Shown: positions 51,013-58,531 of the stretch, piece by piece
Position numbering within the stretch: position 1 is the first letter of the stretch
Layout of the letters: every line of letters starts with the position of its first letter
NCBI GenBank assembly: GCA_964393035.1
Contig: CAYMRX010000005.1
Span: 62,001 to 126,000, forward strand
Reading direction: 5' to 3'
DNA from: Tabrizicola_A sp964393035
Lineage (GTDB): Bacteria > Pseudomonadota > Alphaproteobacteria > Rhodobacterales > Rhodobacteraceae
Length of the DNA stretch: 64,000 nt
The notes under the pieces: model-generated
What the model was told of the DNA's origin: nothing
The model's input: only the letters and a program-made list of their open reading frames with translations
The model's database searches: none
Program-made: the position numbers and the translations under genes

Positions 51013-51363
51013 ATGAAACGCCTTACATCAGGCTCGGTTGGCATCCAGCAAGGCAGCCGCGTGCTGTTTTCGGATTATGCCGATGGTGGCGTGATGTGGA
51101 CGGGCGAGGGCGAGCGCGAAAGCCGCCACGTGATTTCGTTCAAGGAACCGTTTTCCGCGCCGCCCTCGGTGATGGTGTCGATTTCCATGTGGGATACCGA
51201 CCACGCCCATAACGCGCGCGTCGATCTGACAGCAGAAAAGATCACCACCAAGGGCTTTCACATCGTGTTCCGCACCTGGGCCGACACCCGCGTCGCCCGC
51301 ATCCGGGCGGATTGGCTGGCAATTGGCGCGGTGAAGGATGATGAGGATTGGGATGTGGCGTGA
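51013..51363 (+). CDS. H-type lectin domain protein
   Basis: A 116-residue protein that is nearly all one H-type lectin fold (residues about 30-112: SRHVISFKEPFSAPPSVMVSIS, then TTKGFHIVFRTWADTRVARIRADWLAIG). This is the beta-sandwich first seen in discoidin and snail agglutinin and involved in sugar binding. No signal peptide is visible, so it is cytoplasmic or exported by another route. AAGGGAA lies nine bases upstream. Single gene between the atp terminator and a cluster of palindromes. Role unknown. Confidence 0.82.
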   Translation: MKRLTSGSVGIQQGSRVLFSDYADGGVMWTGEGERESRHVISFKEPFSAPPSVMVSISMWDTDHAHNARVDLTAEKITTKGFHIVFRTWADTRVARIRADWLAIGAVKDDEDWDVA

Positions 51364-51390
51364 GGGGGGATACTGATACCCCGCCGCAGC

Positions 51391-51481
51391 CGTAGGTCGG
51401 GCTTCCGCCCGACTGCACGCAACATGGCCACCAGCGGCAGCATTCGCGCGAATGCCGCCTACGATTTCCGCGCGGAAATCG
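51391..51481. repeat. Cluster of three palindromes (REP-like)
   Basis: GTCGGGC/GCCCGAC (51396-51413, 4-base loop, preceded by CGTAG), a 16-bp palindrome around CATTCGCGCGAATG (51440-51455), and a perfect 20-bp palindrome around GATTTCCGCGCGGAAATC (51462-51481), packed between the lectin gene and the prs stop. The first resembles the GTAGG-plus-hairpin REP sequences common in proteobacteria. Confidence 0.65.
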
Positions 51482-51486
51482 CCGCC

Positions 51487-52506
51487 TTACCCGCGGGGGT
51501 AGAACCCCTCATAGATCGGCGTCAGCGTCTCGGTTTCAAACAGCGATGACACCGACATGCCGCCCCAGATGTTCAGGATGGCTTGGGCAAACATCGGCGC
51601 GGTCGGCACGATGCGGATGTTGGGGCAGTTCTTCACCGCTTCGGTCGGCTCGATGGAATCCGTGATGACCAGCGATTTCATCACCGAATTTGTCACCCGC
51701 TCCACCGCAGGCCCCGAGAGAACCCCGTGGGTGATATAGGAATGCACCTCGGTCGCGCCGTTTTCCAGCAGCACTTCGGCCGCCTTGCACAGGGTGCCCG
51801 CCGTGTCGCAGATGTCATCGACGATGATGCATTTCTTGCCGGTCACATCGCCGATCACCGTCATGCCGGCCACTTCACCGGCCTTCTCGCGGCGCTTGTC
51901 CACGATGGCCAAGGGCGCGTTGATCCGCTTCGCCAACTCGCGCGCGCGGGCCACGCCGCCGACGTCGGGCGAGACCACCATCAGGTCTTGCATCTGGCCC
52001 TTGAAGTGATGCTCGATGTCCAAGGCAAAGATCGGCGAGGCATAGAGGTTGTCCACCGGAATGTCGAAAAAGCCCTGAATCTGCGCGGCGTGCAGGTCCA
52101 GCGTCAGCACGCGGTCAACCCCGGCTTCGGTCAGGAGGTTCGCCACCAGCTTTGCGGAAATCGGCGTGCGGGCCTTGGCGCGGCGGTCTTGGCGGGCGTA
52201 ACCGAAATAGGGGATCACCGCGGTAATGCGATCGGCCGAGGAGCGGCGCAGCGCGTCGCACATGATCAGCAGTTCCATCAGGTTGTCATTCGCGGGCCGC
52301 GAGGTCGGCTGGATGATATACATATCCTCGCCGCGCACGTTTTCGAACACCTCGACGAAGACTTCGCCATCGTTGAACCGCTCCACTCGGGCGTCCACCA
52401 GATTGACACTCATCCCCCGGTGCATCGACATCCGCCGTGCAATGCCCTTGGCGAGCGACAGGTTGGCATTGCCCGAGATGAGCTTCGGTTCGTTGATCGG
52501 CGGCAT
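51487..52506 (-). CDS. prs: Ribose-phosphate pyrophosphokinase
   Basis: Makes PRPP from ribose-5-phosphate and ATP. 339 residues starting MPPINEPKLISGNANLSLAKGI (ATG at 52506 with AAGG upstream). It has the class I sites DLHAAQIQGFF, the flag region YFGYARQDRRAKARTPISAKL and the PRPP-binding loop IIVDDICDTAGTL. About 20 residues longer than E. coli Prs, mainly from the N-terminus and a C-terminal tail. Single gene. Confidence 0.96.
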   Translation of the reverse strand: MPPINEPKLISGNANLSLAKGIARRMSMHRGMSVNLVDARVERFNDGEVFVEVFENVRGEDMYIIQPTSRPANDNLMELLIMCDALRRSSADRITAVIPYFGYARQDRRAKARTPISAKLVANLLTEAGVDRVLTLDLHAAQIQGFFDIPVDNLYASPIFALDIEHHFKGQMQDLMVVSPDVGGVARARELAKRINAPLAIVDKRREKAGEVAGMTVIGDVTGKKCIIVDDICDTAGTLCKAAEVLLENGATEVHSYITHGVLSGPAVERVTNSVMKSLVITDSIEPTEAVKNCPNIRIVPTAPMFAQAILNIWGGMSVSSLFETETLTPIYEGFYPRG

Positions 52507-52597
52507 GGGGCACCTTGGGCTGGGGATTCGGGACGTTGACACCGCTTATCACCCAGTTAGGCTTTGGGAAAGTTCACCAAAGTGGGGGAAGGTGCAA

Positions 52598-53194
52598 ATG
52601 ACGCAGATTGACTACTATCTTGCGGTGCAATCGCCCTATGTCTACCTCGCTGGCACCCGTCCGGCCGAGATTGCCGCGCGCCATGGGGCAAAGCTGGTCT
52701 ACAAACCGCTGGATGCAACACAGCTTTTCCCGCGCACCGGCGGCAAGGTTCGCGCCGAACGGCATCCCAGCCGCAACGACTATTCCGCGCAGGACCGGGT
52801 GCGGCAGGCCAGGAAACTGGGCGTGCGGCTTGACGCCCAGCCGTTCTTTGGCGCGGCCAATCCGGCCCCGGCGGCCTATGCGGTGATTGCCGCGCAAGCG
52901 GCGGGCGGCGGGGATCTGGCGGGATTTGTCGCCGCCATCGGCCGGGCGATGTGGGCCGAGGGGCGCGATATTTCCGACGATGACACCCTGCGTCCGCTTT
53001 TGGTGGCCCATGGCTTTGATGCCAATGTGGCCGACCGGGGCATGTTGATGGCCGCCGAAACCTATGCGGCCAATCTGGAAGACGCGGTGTCGCGCGGGGT
53101 GTTCGGTGTGCCGTTCTTTGTGGTGGGGGATCAGAAATTCTGGGGGCAAGACCGGTTGGACGATCTGGACCTCTATCTTGCCGGAAAGCTTTGA
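52598..53194 (+). CDS. 2-hydroxychromene-2-carboxylate isomerase family (DsbA-like)
   Basis: A 198-residue thioredoxin-fold GST-kappa/HCCA isomerase relative starting MTQIDYYLAVQSPYVYLAG, where the Ser replaces a thioredoxin Cys as in the glutathione-dependent isomerases. The C-terminal cis-Pro region is GVFGVPFFVVGDQKFWGQDRL. The start is fixed by GGGGAAGG; the long in-frame upstream extension overlaps prs and is not coding. The next gene begins at the base after its stop. Natural substrate unknown. Confidence 0.87.
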   Translation: MTQIDYYLAVQSPYVYLAGTRPAEIAARHGAKLVYKPLDATQLFPRTGGKVRAERHPSRNDYSAQDRVRQARKLGVRLDAQPFFGAANPAPAAYAVIAAQAAGGGDLAGFVAAIGRAMWAEGRDISDDDTLRPLLVAHGFDANVADRGMLMAAETYAANLEDAVSRGVFGVPFFVVGDQKFWGQDRLDDLDLYLAGKL

Positions 53195-54001
53195 ATGACC
53201 GTTTCGCATCCTCCGCACCGCCATTGGGATCGTGGCGGCAAACGCCCGCTTTTGGCGCTGCATTGCAGCTTGGCCCATGCCGGGGCCTATTCTGGCCTTG
53301 CGGCGGCGCTGCATGGGGTGACGCTGACGGCGATGGATTTCATCGGCCATGGCAAGGCGCGTGACTGGGACGGGGTGGAGGATTACCACAGCGCCGCAAC
53401 CGCCGAGGCTGTCGCCTTGGCCGAGAGCCTGTCGGACGGAAAGCCACTTGATCTGATCGGCCATTCCTTTGGTGGCACGGTGGCCCTGCGCATCGCCGCC
53501 ACCCGGCCCGATCTTGTGCGTTCGCTGACGCTGATAGAGCCGGTGTTCTTTGCCGCCGCCCGTGCCGCACAAGACCCGGATTGGGATCTGTTTATCGCCG
53601 ATCATCGCAGCTTTGGCGCTTTGGTGGCCAATGGCGACCGGATTGAGGCTGCACGGCAGTTCCATGCCATCTGGGGTGGGGGGGAGCCGTTCGACGTGCT
53701 GCCTGCGCGGATGCAAAGCTATATGGCCGAGCGTATTCACCTCATCACCGCACCCTGGCCGATGGTGCTGGATGATCGCCCCGGTCTTTTGGCACCGGGG
53801 CGACTGGAGGCCATCCGCATTCCGGTCCTGCTGGTGGAAGGCAATCTGTCGCCGCCGATCGTGTCCGCCGTCAATCGCGCCTTGGCGCGGCGTTTGCCGC
53901 ATGTCTGCCGCATGACGGTGCCCGAGGCCGGGCATATGCTGACGATCAGCCATCCCGTGCAGCTTGCCGCGCTGATGACCGCGCATCTGGCGGCAAGCTA
54001 G
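53195..54001 (+). CDS. Alpha/beta hydrolase
   Basis: A 268-residue alpha/beta-hydrolase. Nucleophile Ser91 is in the elbow LIGHSFGGTVAL, the oxyanion region is LLALHCSLAHAG, and the catalytic His lies in EAGHMLTISHP. The start follows the preceding stop with no spacer, so the two genes form a unit. Substrate unknown; the helical cap from about 130 to 200 would set it. Confidence 0.88.
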   Translation: MTVSHPPHRHWDRGGKRPLLALHCSLAHAGAYSGLAAALHGVTLTAMDFIGHGKARDWDGVEDYHSAATAEAVALAESLSDGKPLDLIGHSFGGTVALRIAATRPDLVRSLTLIEPVFFAAARAAQDPDWDLFIADHRSFGALVANGDRIEAARQFHAIWGGGEPFDVLPARMQSYMAERIHLITAPWPMVLDDRPGLLAPGRLEAIRIPVLLVEGNLSPPIVSAVNRALARRLPHVCRMTVPEAGHMLTISHPVQLAALMTAHLAAS

Positions 54002-54053
54002 CGCTCCAAGCTGGAGTTCCTCGTGCGCTTTCGGCCCCTCGTCGACGAGGAGT

Positions 54054-55085
54054 TCAGCCGCGCAAGGCGGTCAGGAATCCGTCCACATCCGCCTCGGTGG
54101 TGGACCAACTGGCCACCAGCCGCGCGCGTTCGCGCCCCATCGGGGCCGGGAAGGGGTAATAGGCCGCACCCGCGGCTTCAAGCTTGGCATGGGTACCCGC
54201 CGCCCATTCGGGGAACAGGATATTCGCCTCGACCGGATGCACCATTTCGACATCGGGCCTTTGCATGAGCCCGTGCGCCAGACGCGCGGCCATGGCATTG
54301 GCATGGGCGGCAAGTCGCAGCCAAAGCCCATCTTCCAGATAGGCCGCCATCTGGGCCGACAGGAAGCGGTGCTTTGACATCAAATGCCCGGCCCGCTTGC
54401 GGCGCAGCTCGAATTCCCACGCCTTGGCGGGATCAAAGATCACCACCGCCTCAACCCCCATGCAGCCGTTCTTGGTGCCGCCAAAGGACACCACATCCAC
54501 CCCGGCGCGCCATGTCATGTCGGCTGCCGTCGCGCCGGTGGCGACCAGCGCATTGGCAAACCGCGCGCCGTCCAGATGCACCGGCACGCCATGGGCGCGC
54601 GCCACCCCCGCCAGTGTGGCAATATCGGCTGTGGAATAGACCGTGCCCGCCTCGGTCACATTGGTGATCGACAGGGCGCCGGGTTGCACGCCATGCACGC
54701 CCGCCCCCTTGGCACGCAGGATGGCGGTCTCCAGCGTTTCGGCCTCCATCCGGCCATGCGCACCGGGGATCAGGGTCAGCTTGGCCCCATGGCTATAGAA
54801 TTCCGGCGCGCCGCATTCGTCTTCGGCGATATGGGCATGGGTGTGGCAAAAGACGCTGCCCCAAGGCGGCGTCAGCAGCGACAGCGACAGCGCATTGGCG
54901 ACGGTGCCTGTGGTGACCAGATAGACGGCGGCCTCGGGGGCCTCGAACGTCTCGCGCACAAGATCGCGCACCCGGTCCATCAGCGCGTCTGCCCCATAGC
55001 TGCGGGCATAGCCCTCATTGGCGCGGGCGACGGCGGCCATTACCTCCGGCGCGGCCCCACTGGCGTTGTCAGAGGTGAACCACAT
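54054..55085 (-). CDS. ltaE: Low-specificity L-threonine aldolase
   Basis: A 343-residue fold-type I PLP enzyme cleaving threonine or allo-threonine to glycine and acetaldehyde. The N-terminal FTSDNASGAAPEVMAAVARAN, the HIAEDECGAPEFYSHG region, HLDGARFANAL and the PLP lysine Lys205 in SFGGTKNGCMG match the beta-eliminating lyase/threonine aldolase family. Its ATG directly follows the TGA of the UPF0260 gene, so the two are one transcript. Confidence 0.92.
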   Translation of the reverse strand: MWFTSDNASGAAPEVMAAVARANEGYARSYGADALMDRVRDLVRETFEAPEAAVYLVTTGTVANALSLSLLTPPWGSVFCHTHAHIAEDECGAPEFYSHGAKLTLIPGAHGRMEAETLETAILRAKGAGVHGVQPGALSITNVTEAGTVYSTADIATLAGVARAHGVPVHLDGARFANALVATGATAADMTWRAGVDVVSFGGTKNGCMGVEAVVIFDPAKAWEFELRRKRAGHLMSKHRFLSAQMAAYLEDGLWLRLAAHANAMAARLAHGLMQRPDVEMVHPVEANILFPEWAAGTHAKLEAAGAAYYPFPAPMGRERARLVASWSTTEADVDGFLTALRG

Positions 55086-55538
55086 TCAGATTTCCTCGGA
55101 GAAGATGTAATCGTCCCAGTCATCCTCGGCCACGGCGGCTTCGGACACTGTCTTGTTGCGCATCGAATTGCCGGATTTATGGGTGGACAGCGGATCGCCT
55201 GTCACCAAGGGATGCCAGTCCGGCAGCGGTTTGCCTTGTTGCAACAGTTTGTAGGCACATGAGGCGGGCAGCCAATAAGCGATGCGCGGAATGGTTTTCG
55301 GGTTCAGCCGGATACATTCGGGCACATGGGTAAAGCGATTGGCGTAATCACCGCAGCGGCAGGTCGCATCGTCGAGAAGCCGACAGGCGACGCGGGTATA
55401 TTCCACCTCGCCGGTATCTTCATATTCGATCTTGTTCAGGCAGCACTTGCCGCAGCCGTCACACAGCGCCTCCCATTCGGGGGCGGTCATCTTCTTCAGC
55501 GGGATGGTTTCCCAAAAACGGGGGCGCAGGTTTTCCAT
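55086..55538 (-). CDS. UPF0260 (YcgN) Cys-rich protein
   Basis: A 150-residue YcgN/YkgJ-type protein with the Cys cluster CDGCGKCCLNK near residue 27 and further Cys at CRLL, CRCGDY and CIRL, suggesting a zinc or iron-sulfur site. The start is uncertain: ATG 55538 gives the family-like MENLRPRFWETIPLKKM, but the nearest AAAGG is 13 bases upstream; a GTG at 55559 is in frame. Function unknown. Upstream of ltaE in the same transcript. Confidence 0.85.
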   Translation of the reverse strand: MENLRPRFWETIPLKKMTAPEWEALCDGCGKCCLNKIEYEDTGEVEYTRVACRLLDDATCRCGDYANRFTHVPECIRLNPKTIPRIAYWLPASCAYKLLQQGKPLPDWHPLVTGDPLSTHKSGNSMRNKTVSEAAVAEDDWDDYIFSEEI

Positions 55539-55588
55539 GCGTGCAAACTGGCCTTTCACCGGTCAAAAGAAAAGCGCGAATTCCGGCG

Positions 55589-56512
55589 TCAGACTTCGGC
55601 CAAAATTTCGCGCGCGCGGGTGCAGTCGGCGGCCATCTGGTCCAAAAGCCCCTGAAGCCCGTCAAACTTCATCTCGGGGCGCAGATATTCGACCAAGGCC
55701 ACCGACAGGTGATGGCCGTAAAGATCGCCCTTGAAGTCGAAAAGGAAGGTTTCAAGGTTCGGGATCGCCCCGCCGAAATGCGGACGCACCCCCAGCGAGG
55801 CGGCGCCATGATAGCTGCCCGCCTGCGGGCCGCTCAGCACATCAACCTTGACGGCATAGACGCCAAAGCGCGGCAGATGCAGCCCTTCGACCCCCATATT
55901 CGCCGTGGGGAAGTTCAATTCGCGGCCACGCTTTTCGCCATGGATCACCTCGCCCTCGATCCGGTGCCAATGGCCCAGCATCGCGGCGGCCTCACGCGGG
56001 GAGCCAACCGCCAAGGCCTGCCGGATCGCGGTCGAGGAAATCTCGCGGTCGCCATGCTGGATCAGGTCTGACACGGTGACGGCAAAGCCGAGTTCGCGGC
56101 CCATGGCTTGCAGATCGGCGGCCTTGCCCTTGCGGTTGGCGCCAAAGCAGAAATCGGCCCCGACAACGACATGGGAAACCCCCAACCCCTTGGCCAGCAC
56201 CTCGCGGGCAAAGACCTCGGGCGTGAGAGAGGCCATCGCCTGATCGAACGGCAGTTCAAACAGGGTTTCGACACCCAGTTTCGCCAGACGGTTCGCCCGC
56301 GCTTCGGCGTTCATCAGCCGGAAGGGCGGGGCCGAAGGCGAGAAGAATTCGCGCGGATGGGGTTCAAAGGTGATGATACCCAAGGGGGCCGATCCGCGCG
56401 CAAGGTCGATCACGGCCCTGTGGCCCAGATGCACGCCGTCGAAATTGCCCATGGCGACAGAGGCGCCACGGGCGCCCGCCGGAATGTCAGCCCAATTCTT
56501 GATGATCTGCAT
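55589..56512 (-). CDS. ribF: Bifunctional riboflavin kinase / FAD synthetase
   Basis: 307 residues making FMN and then FAD. The N-terminal adenylyltransferase domain has GNFDGVHLGHRAVI and a VVGADFCFGANRKG loop. The C-terminal riboflavin kinase has GEVIHGEKRGRELNFPTANM and a beta barrel ending in LRPEMKFDGLQGLLDQM. First known gene of a leftward group with UPF0260 and ltaE 51 bp downstream. Confidence 0.95.
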   Translation of the reverse strand: MQIIKNWADIPAGARGASVAMGNFDGVHLGHRAVIDLARGSAPLGIITFEPHPREFFSPSAPPFRLMNAEARANRLAKLGVETLFELPFDQAMASLTPEVFAREVLAKGLGVSHVVVGADFCFGANRKGKAADLQAMGRELGFAVTVSDLIQHGDREISSTAIRQALAVGSPREAAAMLGHWHRIEGEVIHGEKRGRELNFPTANMGVEGLHLPRFGVYAVKVDVLSGPQAGSYHGAASLGVRPHFGGAIPNLETFLFDFKGDLYGHHLSVALVEYLRPEMKFDGLQGLLDQMAADCTRAREILAEV

Positions 56513-56548
56513 CTTGCCCCGTGGAGACGGGCCGCCCCGTCTTGCGCT

Positions 56549-56992
56549 TCAGTCGAACTTGCGGCTGGGCGCCAGAACCAGCGCCTCGCCTTTCAGAACA
56601 ACCGTATTGCCCACTGCGCAATGGGTTTCAAGGGTCACGCGGCGGCGGGAATGGTCAATCGCCGTCACTTTGACCACCGCCTCCACCATGTCGCCGGGCC
56701 GCACGGGGGCCATGAATTTCAGCGATTGGCCCAGATAGACGGTGCCATGGCCGGGAAGCTGTTCGCCGATCACCGCTGAAATCAGCCCGGCGGTCAGCAT
56801 GCCATGCGCGATACGGCCCTGAAAAATGGTGTCTTGCGCATAGGCGTCATCCAGATGCACCGGATTGCGGTCGGTCGAAACCTCGGCAAAGAGTTCAATA
56901 TCCCGGTCGGTCACAACCTTGCGCAGGTTGCGCGACATGCCGATTTCAAGGTCTTCGATGCAGATCGTGCCGCGGGGCATATTGTCCAGCAT
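56549..56992 (-). CDS. MaoC-family (R)-specific enoyl-CoA hydratase
   Basis: A 147-residue single hot-dog domain. The hydratase 2 motif is complete: DRNPVHLDDAYAQDTIFQGRIAHGML with the catalytic Asp and His, then the outer strand KFMAPVRPGDMVEAVVKV. The start at 56992 is set by GGGAA eight bases upstream; earlier in-frame ATGs lack a site. Such enzymes feed (R)-3-hydroxyacyl-CoA to polyhydroxyalkanoate or work in acyl-CoA assimilation. A nested palindrome lies upstream. Confidence 0.88.
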   Translation of the reverse strand: MLDNMPRGTICIEDLEIGMSRNLRKVVTDRDIELFAEVSTDRNPVHLDDAYAQDTIFQGRIAHGMLTAGLISAVIGEQLPGHGTVYLGQSLKFMAPVRPGDMVEAVVKVTAIDHSRRRVTLETHCAVGNTVVLKGEALVLAPSRKFD

Positions 56993-57052
56993 GGGGTGAT
57001 TCCCGTTCATGATGGTGTCAGGATAGCCCATGCTGCGTTGCAGAACAATATC

Positions 57053-57093
57053 ATTGCGCAGCTTTAGTTCCAAAATGGAACTTCGTGCGCAAT
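57053..57093. promoter_or_regulatory. Nested inverted repeats upstream of the MaoC gene
   Basis: Outer arms ATTGCGCA (57053-57060) and TGCGCAAT (57086-57093) enclose inner arms AGTTCCA (57066-57072) and TGGAACT (57076-57082). They lie 60-100 bp upstream of the MaoC start. The inner site has the TTCCA/TGGAA form of IclR-type operators. Confidence 0.5.
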
Positions 57094-57109
57094 TTTATTG
57101 CAAGGCGAT

Positions 57110-57967
57110 TTATCCCAGATGCCCCATGGCATAGGTCGGGAAGATCTGCTGCCGCGCGATCCATGCCTCTAAAAGCGCCTTGTCAGGCCGGGCCGCATCG
57201 GGGCCAAAGGAGGCCGCCGCAATACCGCCAGTGATGAACAGCGTGTCCAGCCCCTCGGCCATGCCGCCCTTGATGTCGGTGCCGATCCCATCGCCCACGC
57301 ACAGGATGCGCGGATCATCCAGCCCAAGCTGGCGACGGGCCAGATCATAGATCGGCGGATGCGGTTTGCCGAAATACAGCACGGTGCCGCCCATCGCCTC
57401 ATAATCCTCGGCCAAGGCCCCGGCGCAATAAAGCCGTTTGTCGCCCATATCGACGATGATATCGGGGTTGGCGCAGAGCATAGGCAGGCCGCGGGTTTTG
57501 CCGAGCAAAAGCTGTGCGCGATAATCCTCGGGGGTTTCGGTCAGATCATCGGCCAGCCCGGTGCAAACAATGCCTTCGGCATCCAGCATCCCCACCCGTT
57601 CCGGGGCCACGGTACCGGGCGGCAGGATGGTGAAGAAATCCTCATCCTTCTCGGCACCTATGTGGAAGATCTTGCGCCCAACCGCGCCTTCCAGCATCGC
57701 CGTCTGTGTGGCATCGCCCGAGGACACCACCACATCCCATGCCGCGCGCGGCACGCCCATGCGGTCAAGCTGGGCAATCACGGTGGCATTGGGGCGCGGC
57801 GCGTTGGTCACCAAGGCCACCTTGCCGCCCCCCGCGCGAAAGCCCTTCAGCGCGGCGACAGCTTCGGGGAAAGGGGTCTTGCCGTTGTGCAGGCACCCCC
57901 AAAGATCGCAAAACAGCGCGTCATACTGGCCGGCAATCTCGGCAAGGGAAGTGATGATCCGGGTCAT
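57110..57967 (-). CDS. HAD-IIA phosphatase, TIGR01459 family
   Basis: A 285-residue HAD hydrolase of the NagD/p-nitrophenylphosphatase-like class IIA. Motif I is ALFCDLWGCLHNGK (Asp21, with Trp in place of the second Asp, as is usual for this subfamily). Motif II is VALVTNAPRP, motif III Lys is in YFGKPHPPIYDLA and motif IV is VGDGIGTDIKGG. The start was placed at 57967; the open frame extends 180 codons upstream into the rhodanese region but is non-coding there. Physiological substrate unknown. Confidence 0.9.
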   Translation of the reverse strand: MTRIITSLAEIAGQYDALFCDLWGCLHNGKTPFPEAVAALKGFRAGGGKVALVTNAPRPNATVIAQLDRMGVPRAAWDVVVSSGDATQTAMLEGAVGRKIFHIGAEKDEDFFTILPPGTVAPERVGMLDAEGIVCTGLADDLTETPEDYRAQLLLGKTRGLPMLCANPDIIVDMGDKRLYCAGALAEDYEAMGGTVLYFGKPHPPIYDLARRQLGLDDPRILCVGDGIGTDIKGGMAEGLDTLFITGGIAAASFGPDAARPDKALLEAWIARQQIFPTYAMGHLG

Positions 57968-58043
57968 GCGGGCCTCCGATGTTTTGCCGCTTGTGCCATG
58001 GCTGGGGGGCGGCTGCAAATGCTGCATTGTGAGGCGGCTGCGC

Positions 58044-58069
58044 ATCATATATTTTTTGCGGAATATGAT
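58044..58069. promoter_or_regulatory. Inverted repeat in the rhodanese promoter
   Basis: ATCATAT (58044-58050), 12-bp spacer with six T, ATATGAT (58063-58069), ending 12 bases before the rhodanese start. A repressor bound here would block both transcription and ribosome entry. ArsR-type sulfide sensors use AT-rich inverted repeats of this sort. Confidence 0.45.
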
Positions 58070-58081
58070 TGAGGTGCCGCC

Positions 58082-58474
58082 ATGTTGACCCGCCGCGCGA
58101 TGAGTGCCGCCCTTGCCCTGCTGCCCCTTGCGGGACTGGCGCAGGCCGAAGGCTTTGAGACGAAACCGCTTTCGATGGCCGATATGCAGGCCGAAGGCGG
58201 CGTCATCGTGGACATTCGCACACCCGAGGAATGGGCGGAGACCGGGGTGATCGAAGGGGCAAGGCTGGTGACATTCACGGGCGCGCAAAGCTTTATCGCG
58301 GCGCTCGGCCCCGATCTGGCGGATGGGCGTGACCTGATCCTGATCTGCCGCTCGGGCCGCCGGTCGGCCGCCGCGGCCGAGGCGCTGCAAACCATGGTCC
58401 CGAACCGCATCATTTCGGTCGAAGGCGGCATGGGCCGGATCATCGCCGAAGGTTATCAGGCCGTGGCCCCCTGA
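58082..58474 (+). CDS. Secreted single-domain rhodanese
   Basis: A 130-residue periplasmic sulfurtransferase. The signal peptide MLTRRAMSAALALLPLAGLA ends near AQA-EG (residue 22-24). The rhodanese domain has VDIRTPEEWAETGVIEGARL and the persulfide loop ILICRSGRRSAAAAEAL with catalytic Cys89. GAGG lies upstream of the ATG. Single gene ended by a strong hairpin. Likely in sulfide, thiosulfate or periplasmic persulfide handling. Confidence 0.9.
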   Translation: MLTRRAMSAALALLPLAGLAQAEGFETKPLSMADMQAEGGVIVDIRTPEEWAETGVIEGARLVTFTGAQSFIAALGPDLADGRDLILICRSGRRSAAAAEALQTMVPNRIISVEGGMGRIIAEGYQAVAP

Positions 58475-58480
58475 ACGCAA

Positions 58481-58513
58481 AAGGCCGGGCAATGCGCCCG
58501 GCCTTCGAATTTT
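58481..58513 (+). terminator. Terminator of the rhodanese gene
   Basis: A 10-bp stem AAGGCCGGGC (58481-58490) and GCCCGGCCTT (58496-58505) with a 5-base loop, followed by CGAATTTT. Seven bases after the stop codon. Confidence 0.85.
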
Positions 58514-58526
58514 CACCGAAAATTCG
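58506..58526. terminator. Second palindrome between convergent rhodanese and ppaC
   Basis: CGAATTTTC (58506-58514), ACC, GAAAATTCG (58518-58526): a perfect 9-bp stem starting at the base after the first terminator stem and ending 5 bases before the ppaC stop. It probably serves the ppaC transcript. Confidence 0.6.
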
Positions 58527-58531
58527 CGCGA

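Noticed and set aside
52226..52597. A 124-codon N-terminal extension of the HCCA isomerase frame
   Set aside because: Runs antisense through prs; the true start at 52598 has a strong ribosome site and matches the family.
57968..58516. A 180-codon N-terminal extension of the HAD phosphatase
   Set aside because: It crosses the rhodanese gene on the opposite strand and its terminator; the family start is at 57967.
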